This document shows, piece by piece, positions 1-4,918 of a DNA stretch of 12,829 bases. This DNA is from Candidatus Methanomethylophilaceae archaeon. Its GTDB lineage: Archaea > Thermoplasmatota > Thermoplasmata > Methanomassiliicoccales > Methanomethylophilaceae. Location: positions 1 to 12,829 of the forward strand of contig JALNYB010000030.1 in assembly GCA_023230065.1 (NCBI GenBank). Reading direction: 5' to 3'. The translations under genes and the position numbers were made by a program. A model generated the notes under the pieces. The model saw only the letters and a program-made list of their open reading frames with translations. It was not told where the DNA came from and did no database searches. The number at the start of each line of letters is the position of its first letter. The first letter of the stretch is position 1.

Positions 1-97
1 AGGGACAAATTAATACAATTTACACGGGCTTTAAATTACATTTCAACGTCAAAAGATCTGAAAGTTAATTTACCTTAGCAACGAGGTGATAGGTGGA

Positions 98-106
98 TTT
101 ATATTA
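98..106 (+). promoter_or_regulatory. Candidate archaeal TATA box (box A) for the RyR-domain gene
   Basis: TTTATATTA lies about 40 bases before the ATG at 145. Archaeal transcription usually starts about 25 bases downstream of the box centre, which would place the start near 127 and leave a short leader of roughly 18 bases. That leader holds a weak Shine-Dalgarno-like AGGGT at 131-135. The remainder of 1-144 shows no convincing gene. The call rests on sequence match and spacing only. Confidence 0.45.
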
Positions 107-144
107 ACGTAAATTCATTTTATCTTTTATAGGGTCTGTGTACT

Positions 145-2142
145 ATGAGTAATTCTCCAATTTTTATAGTAATGATGGTTACAGCCATCCTGATACTACT
201 TGCTTACTTTGGATTTTTCATCTACTACCATCATAAAGAGAAAAAATGGTATAAAACGATTATCATACTTGGTGTTGTATTCTCAGGTTTTGTCATCATC
301 CTTCCATTATATATTACACAAGGCCAAGATGGATTTAGCAGTGTTTTTTTATCAATATTTGCTATACTGAAAATGTTTTTTCTCTCAACCAGTTATGAAA
401 CATTTTACGAAATCATCCAAGCTCAAAATGATATCATTTTAACTATATTCTATGGACTATTATTAACAGGAATCTTCCTTCTGGCTCCCTTATGTACCGC
501 CACAGTGATCCTCTCTCTTGTTGGTGATTATATTACATATGCAAAGATACACTTTGACCGTTCAAAAAAAAGATATGTCTTCAGCGAACTGAATGAGAAA
601 TCATTCTCTCTTGCATCATCTATGAAAAAAGATGATCGGTTTAAAACTGGGATGTACATTTTCTGTGGTATGAACCGTGATGTACGTCATACACATCCAT
701 TATATACTAAAGCTCAAAAAGAGGGATTTTACGTTATCGATAAGGAAATTCTTCAAATCAGGCCAGCAGATAAAGAGAAAACACACTACTACCTATTTTC
801 AGCTAATGAAGACGAGAATATCGATACCGGCTTATATCTGATGGAGAAGTATAAAGAACGGACAACTGTTATGATTTGTGTCCTTTCTGATGAGAAAGAA
901 AGTGAATATCTCCTGGATAAAAAGACGGAGGAACTCAAGACCAAGAATATCAACCTGCTCCAAGTGAATGAACAAAGAGGTATGACATTTGATCTTCTTT
1001 TCAACAATCCATTATATTCTGTTCTCGATCATGGAGATAATGTTTCAATGTTAATAATTGGAGGAGCAGAACTTGGGTTGGAAGTTCTGAAAAACTCTCT
1101 GTGGTGCAGCAGGTCGGGAGGGAAGTATTCCTTTGACGTAACGATTGTCGATAAAGATATTAAACTCTCGCAGGGTCGATTTACCCGGGACTGTCCAGGT
1201 ATCTCTTTGGAAGATTATCATGTATCTTTCTATCCGCAGGATATTAATGCTGAAACGAGTTCTCTCCTTTCGTTGATCGAGGAACAAAAGGGTAGATTCA
1301 ATTATATTGTTGTTGTGACGGATGATGATGAAATAAATATAAAAACTGCACTGGATCTCAGAGCGTTGTATCTAAGATACCAGTGGTATGCAGATATTTC
1401 CATTGCAATTCGGAATGATCAAAAATATTCCCTGATGCTCAAAGCGAAAGAGGATAGTAAGGATACATCTGTGAAAATATTCCCCTTTGGGAGTTCTCTT
1501 CGGATGTTTAAGTATGAAAAACTTAATGGAAACATTTGGGGAAAATATGCTAAATGCATCAATATGATTTATGAAAATACGTATCTGGAGAATATAGGAA
1601 AGTCAACTGACACTTCTTTAAAAACATGTAATTCTCTCTGGAACAAGTTACCGCTTCAGAAAAAACGCTCATCACGTGCGCATGCAATTTATCTCAAGTA
1701 TTCGTTATGGCTGCAAGGATACAGCATAGAGCATCATCCATCAGATGATGCTGTCTCTGATTACCAGATATCTGATGAGGAGATTTTGGAGTATGCGAAA
1801 ATTGAACATGAACGCTGGAATACGTTTACCCTTGTTGAGGGGTTCTTACCTTGGGATTATGAGGCGATCAAAAGACTGCCGGAGAATGAAAAAGCCCTTG
1901 CTGCGGGCAATGTCCAATCGGTGAAAACTCAGGATAAACTTCTGCGTCTGCATGGCTGTATTACTGATTGGGATACACTCGTTCAAATGGATACCGAACT
2001 CAGGACGAGTTTTGTAAATTATGATATTGAACTTGTTAAGCATATTCCAGATATTATTAGTGGATATGATGGAACACTCGGGTATCATACGATAATAAAA
2101 AAACGGGAGTTAAAAGTGAAACTCCCACATAAAAATACTTGA
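145..2142 (+). CDS. Membrane protein with Rossmann/TrkA-N-like regions and C-terminal RyR domain
   Basis: This 665-residue protein has hydrophobic segments at about residues 4-28, 37-58, 64-82 (weaker) and 96-127, so it is probably a membrane protein with three or four passes and a large cytosolic part. Residues about 143-290 open with YVFSELNEKSFSLA and look like a first Rossmann-type unit. Residues about 299-412 look like a second, with a glycine-rich turn IIGGAELGLEVL, a strand ending in an acidic residue (VTIVDKD) and IVVVTDDDE, as in TrkA-N/RCK-like nucleotide-binding folds. Residues about 543-620 contain AKIEHERWNTFTLVEGF, the hallmark pattern of prokaryotic RyR (ryanodine receptor repeat) domains, which have been proposed as ligand sensors in prokaryotic conflict systems. 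The ATG at 145 is preceded by a weak AGGGT and a TATA-like box. A role as a ligand-gated membrane effector or channel is inference. The final codons lie within a hairpin and a long palindrome. Confidence 0.72.
   Translation: MSNSPIFIVMMVTAILILLAYFGFFIYYHHKEKKWYKTIIILGVVFSGFVIILPLYITQGQDGFSSVFLSIFAILKMFFLSTSYETFYEIIQAQNDIILTIFYGLLLTGIFLLAPLCTATVILSLVGDYITYAKIHFDRSKKRYVFSELNEKSFSLASSMKKDDRFKTGMYIFCGMNRDVRHTHPLYTKAQKEGFYVIDKEILQIRPADKEKTHYYLFSANEDENIDTGLYLMEKYKERTTVMICVLSDEKESEYLLDKKTEELKTKNINLLQVNEQRGMTFDLLFNNPLYSVLDHGDNVSMLIIGGAELGLEVLKNSLWCSRSGGKYSFDVTIVDKDIKLSQGRFTRDCPGISLEDYHVSFYPQDINAETSSLLSLIEEQKGRFNYIVVVTDDDEINIKTALDLRALYLRYQWYADISIAIRNDQKYSLMLKAKEDSKDTSVKIFPFGSSLRMFKYEKLNGNIWGKYAKCINMIYENTYLENIGKSTDTSLKTCNSLWNKLPLQKKRSSRAHAIYLKYSLWLQGYSIEHHPSDDAVSDYQISDEEILEYAKIEHERWNTFTLVEGFLPWDYEAIKRLPENEKALAAGNVQSVKTQDKLLRLHGCITDWDTLVQMDTELRTSFVNYDIELVKHIPDIISGYDGTLGYHTIIKKRELKVKLPHKNT
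2097..2126 (-). terminator. Hairpin plus oligo-T terminator for the pentapeptide/GNAT operon
   Basis: Read on the minus strand, GGGAGTT (2111-2105 by complement) and its partner at 2126-2120 form a 7-bp stem with an 8-base loop, followed by one G and then seven T residues (complement of A2097-2103). This is the shape of an intrinsic terminator, and oligo-T runs alone can end transcription in archaea. It lies inside the last codons of the opposing RyR-domain gene, so the minus-strand transcript would run about 115-145 bases antisense beyond the GNAT stop codon. Confidence 0.55.
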
Positions 2143-2241
2143 AGATATCTATTAACCCCATAATTTTTCAGTTTGGTGACAGGAGGATATAGATATCACA
2201 ATACTAAAAAATAATGGAGTTAATAGATATTTTCAAGTATT
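2134..2241. repeat. Long imperfect palindrome at a convergent gene junction
   Basis: Arm 2134-2181 matches the reverse complement of 2194-2241 at 41 of 48 positions by hand alignment. The outer 23 bases match except for one position. The 12-base centre is 2182-2193. The left arm begins within the last sense codons of the RyR-domain gene and contains its stop codon (2140-2142). The right arm ends inside the stop codon of the GNAT gene (2240-2242). It could be a MITE-like insertion, a bidirectional 3'-end structure protecting both messages, or a structured RNA. No flanking target-site duplication is evident. On the minus-strand transcript the C/T differences become G-U pairs, so the hairpin would be more stable in that direction. 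Confidence 0.75.
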
Positions 2242-2857
2242 ACAATCGGCTCATTTCCCAGTGGGGAATATCGGTTCCTGGAATTAATGAGTGCGAAATA
2301 ATTTTAAAATTAAAATGTTTATATAGTGAAACATTTTTTACATTTTGCGTAACTAAATAGGATGGTATGCCCAAATCATCGAGTTGTAGCAGAGTTTTAT
2401 TCAGTAATGCAGTAGCATAACCTTTTCCTTGATGTATAGGATTCACTGCAATTAAATCTAAATAGCAGTGAGGGTTGGGAGCATTTAAAGTATGTAAGGC
2501 ATCAATATATTTATTATATGCATGAATCAGTTCTACAGATTTAATCGGAAGTTGAGGGTCATATTCCACACATTCTAACTCAGATGATTTTTGGAGGGTA
2601 TTTTCATATATTACTTTTGAAGGAAGCCATAATGCATAACCTATCCCCCCGGGATGTATAGAATTAACAACTCCATTTTTAACACAAAAATTTAACATAT
2701 TCTCAAAATAATGTTCAATATAATCTAACCTATGAGAATTATTTGGGAAAAAGTATCCAAACAGATTGTCTCCATAAAATGCCTTAGCGATAACCTGCTT
2801 GGATTCGGGGATCTGTTTTTCAGTAATTCTTTCAATAATAATTTTATCAAAATTCAT
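2240..2857 (-). CDS. GNAT-family N-acetyltransferase
   Basis: The 205-residue protein matches a GCN5-related acetyltransferase, which transfers the acetyl group of acetyl-CoA to an amine; the substrate cannot be told from sequence. Residues 133-152 carry the core: strand LDLIAVNP followed by the acetyl-CoA pyrophosphate-binding loop HQGKGYATALL (the Q/R-x-x-G-x-G/A motif). The later YLVTQNVKNVSLYKHFNFK (about 167-185) is the usual end of the fold, with the conserved YxxxxF element. The N-terminal half (AFYGDNLFGYFFPN, then YALWLPS near 74-80) resembles the puromycin-acetyltransferase-like subgroup. It starts 15 bases after the pentapeptide-repeat gene and has its own Shine-Dalgarno GAGG, so the two are almost certainly cotranscribed. 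Its stop codon overlaps the right end of the long palindrome. Modification of the partner protein, of a small molecule, or unrelated metabolism are all possible. Confidence 0.85.
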   Translation of the reverse strand: MNFDKIIIERITEKQIPESKQVIAKAFYGDNLFGYFFPNNSHRLDYIEHYFENMLNFCVKNGVVNSIHPGGIGYALWLPSKVIYENTLQKSSELECVEYDPQLPIKSVELIHAYNKYIDALHTLNAPNPHCYLDLIAVNPIHQGKGYATALLNKTLLQLDDLGIPSYLVTQNVKNVSLYKHFNFKIISHSLIPGTDIPHWEMSRL

Positions 2858-2865
2858 TTTTCATT

Positions 2866-2869
2866 CCTC
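2866..2869 (-). promoter_or_regulatory. Shine-Dalgarno site of the GNAT gene
   Basis: On the minus strand GAGG lies 8 bases before the ATG at 2857, within the 15-base gap after the pentapeptide gene's stop codon. It supports this start and independent re-initiation on a shared message. Confidence 0.55.
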
Positions 2870-2872
2870 AAA

Positions 2873-4741
2873 TTAATGGAAATCAGACCAAGTATGACCA
2901 TGATCTCTAATATGTATGATGTATCGTTCCAATTGTTGAAGTAAATCTTTTTCTTCCTTGTATAATAAGAGAGGTGATATTTGTGGATTGACTTCCCTGA
3001 GTTCTATGATACCATCTGTTTCAATATTTTTCTCATAGTTTGTAGAATTTATTTCCTCCATTATGGTAATAATAGGAAGAGTTCTTATTTTATCGGCAAT
3101 ATTGGTAATTTCTAAACCAACGGTTCTAGGGTTTGTTATGTCAGCAACAACAAATTTAGATAGATGTGCTAATCCCAAGATTGTTTCTAAACCCTTTCTG
3201 AATTTTTGCTTTTTAAAATCAAATATAATGGGAACGTAATCATCCTCTCTAAGATAATTTTTCATTATATTTAATATTTTCAATCGTTGTTCATCAAAAT
3301 TACCTAATATTAATACACTTTTTTGAGATATTGAATCGAACGCATGGCTAATATTTTCATTTTCATTAATTAGATAGATAAACTGGGCTACATCTAAATT
3401 ATCAACAGTAATTATAGAATCACCTTCTTTACTTACAATCATCTCCATCTGATTTACTGGCATTCCATTTAATTTCCAGACAGAAATACCATAGACAGAA
3501 CAATTTAGGAGATTGGCACCAGTAATATTCGTTTCAATTAACCGAGCACAATTTAGAATTGATTTTTGCATATTTGCGTTTGTAAGATTAGTATTTATCA
3601 AATCGGCATTAACAAACACCGATTCGTTTAAATTTGCATCTTGGAAATCAGCCCCATCAAGATGGGCGTCATTAAAATATGAGAGAGAGAAATTTCCATT
3701 ACATAGTTTAGCATCTTCTAGATGACTATGTTCAAAATGCGTCTTTACTCCATTTGCCTCCTGTAAATTTGCTCTTCGCAAATTTGCTCGCTCAAAATCG
3801 GCACCCTCCACATTAGCTCCTTGTAAATTTGCTTGTTGAAGATTGGCTTGGGCTAAATCAGTCCATCGCAAAGATACATTACGTAGATCTGTTTTTTGCA
3901 AATCAGCTCCTTCTAAATGAGCATCATCAAAATTTGATTCATCAAATCTACCACCAGTAAATGTAGAATTTTCGATGTGCGCATCTTTCAAAATAGCTTG
4001 GATGAAATTTGCACGATTAAATACAGAGTTTTCCATATGAGCCCCGTTTAATGAAACTGAATGAAACAGACTGTCAGTAAAATTTGCCCCTTCAAAAAAA
4101 GCTCCAACTAAAATTGAATCTTTAAATGTAGTGTTATTCATTTGAGACCGTTCTAGGTGGGCTCTAGAGAGATTGCTTTTGATAAATTTCGTTCCTGACA
4201 ATTGAGCTTCAACCAAATACGCATCAATCAAACTTGAATCAACAAACTCAGCACCTTCTAAATGTGCATTTTTAAAATAACAATAATCAAAAATAGATCT
4301 TGTTGCTTGAATATTGACCAGAAATGCACCAGAAAAATAAGATTGATTACATGAAACACCATTCAATTTACACTCATCAAGATGGCTTTTTCTAAATCGT
4401 GCTCTATCTAAAACCGCGCCATCTAATATAGATTTTTCAAGATGTACTTCTTCAACATAGGCATCTTCAAGATGAGCATTTTTTAGATTAGCCCCACTGA
4501 TAAACGCCCCCTCCAAATCTGCTTTCTGAAAATGAGAATTTGAAAGATTAGAATGGTCCAATCTTACTTTTTTGAGAAATGCACCAGAAAAATTTATGTT
4601 TGTTAAATCAAGCCCAACAAGCTTTGCCTCAGATAAATCAACCCTGATATCTGGATTGTTTTTACGCCATTCATTCCATATTTTATTATTATTATCATCT
4701 TTTATAGACGTAAGTAGGATGCTTAGATGATTTAGATCCAT
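2873..4741 (-). CDS. Pentapeptide-repeat protein with TIR-like C-terminal domain
   Basis: This 622-residue protein begins with a short helical module containing WNEWRKNNPDIRVDLSEA (residues 23-39), a common lead-in to pentapeptide arrays. Residues about 35-425 are an unbroken series of A(D/N)Lxx-type repeats (for example ANLQQANLQGANVEGADF near 299-316), predicted to form a long right-handed quadrilateral beta-helix. Residues about 447-470 (DNLDVAQFIYLINENENI) and 474-600 form a separate alpha/beta domain with strand SVLILGNF, then VPIIFDF, LAHLSKFVVADITNPRTVG and LPIITIMEE. This C-terminal module recurs behind pentapeptide arrays, notably in cyanobacteria, and looks TIR-like or deoxyribosyltransferase-like; catalysis is unproven. 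It is the first gene of a unit with the GNAT gene and is divergent from the STAND NTPase across 177 bases. The ATG at 4741 follows a TATA box by about 25 bases, suggesting a leaderless message. The gene is AT-rich (20 G/C of 60 in 3961-4020). Confidence 0.85.
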   Translation of the reverse strand: MDLNHLSILLTSIKDDNNNKIWNEWRKNNPDIRVDLSEAKLVGLDLTNINFSGAFLKKVRLDHSNLSNSHFQKADLEGAFISGANLKNAHLEDAYVEEVHLEKSILDGAVLDRARFRKSHLDECKLNGVSCNQSYFSGAFLVNIQATRSIFDYCYFKNAHLEGAEFVDSSLIDAYLVEAQLSGTKFIKSNLSRAHLERSQMNNTTFKDSILVGAFFEGANFTDSLFHSVSLNGAHMENSVFNRANFIQAILKDAHIENSTFTGGRFDESNFDDAHLEGADLQKTDLRNVSLRWTDLAQANLQQANLQGANVEGADFERANLRRANLQEANGVKTHFEHSHLEDAKLCNGNFSLSYFNDAHLDGADFQDANLNESVFVNADLINTNLTNANMQKSILNCARLIETNITGANLLNCSVYGISVWKLNGMPVNQMEMIVSKEGDSIITVDNLDVAQFIYLINENENISHAFDSISQKSVLILGNFDEQRLKILNIMKNYLREDDYVPIIFDFKKQKFRKGLETILGLAHLSKFVVADITNPRTVGLEITNIADKIRTLPIITIMEEINSTNYEKNIETDGIIELREVNPQISPLLLYKEEKDLLQQLERYIIHIRDHGHTWSDFH

Positions 4742-4761
4742 ACTTCAATATTGTCATCAAC

Positions 4762-4770
4762 ATATATAAG
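4762..4770 (-). promoter_or_regulatory. TATA box for the pentapeptide/GNAT operon, probably leaderless
   Basis: On the minus strand CTTATATAT closely fits an archaeal box A. Its centre (about 4766) is 25 bases from the A of the ATG at 4741, the usual distance to a transcription start, and no Shine-Dalgarno sequence precedes the ATG. Transcription would therefore begin at or within a base or two of the start codon. Confidence 0.6.
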
Positions 4771-4882
4771 AGATTGTGTAAAAAATAGTTTTCATCGTTT
4801 AACAGACTAAATAGTTTCAATTACGACTAATTCACATCTTTGTAATGAATATTAGCTCACATAATACTAGTTAAAAGGGGGA

Positions 4883-4888
4883 TATAAT
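4883..4888 (+). promoter_or_regulatory. TATA box for the STAND NTPase gene
   Basis: TATAAT within AGGGGGATATAATAC precedes the ATG at 4919 by about 34 bases, predicting a start near 4910 and a leader of only about 8-10 bases. No Shine-Dalgarno lies between them. The purine tract AAAAGGGGGA directly upstream could act as a BRE element. TATAAT also equals a bacterial -10 box, but no good -35 is seen at the right distance. It sits back to back with the minus-strand TATA box, so 4742-4918 is a shared control region with nothing else recognised in it. Confidence 0.5.
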
Positions 4889-4918
4889 ACTAAATATTCC
4901 CATAGCATTTATTTTAGT

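Noticed and set aside
83..96. Shine-Dalgarno-like GAGGTGAT followed by AGGTGG
   Set aside because: No start codon lies within working distance and no reading frame of note follows, so it is not called a ribosome-binding site; it may be chance or part of the upstream promoter region.
2213..2359. Short plus-strand frame of about 48 codons starting ATG at 2213, downstream of AGGAGG
   Set aside because: The start is 26 bases from the AGGAGG, too far for initiation, and the frame runs antisense to the GNAT gene's conserved C-terminus.
3513..4740. Short DNA repeats such as AAATTTGC recurring through the pentapeptide gene
   Set aside because: They follow from the repeated A(D/N)L codons of the protein and are not a CRISPR array: there are no constant spacers or identical repeat units.
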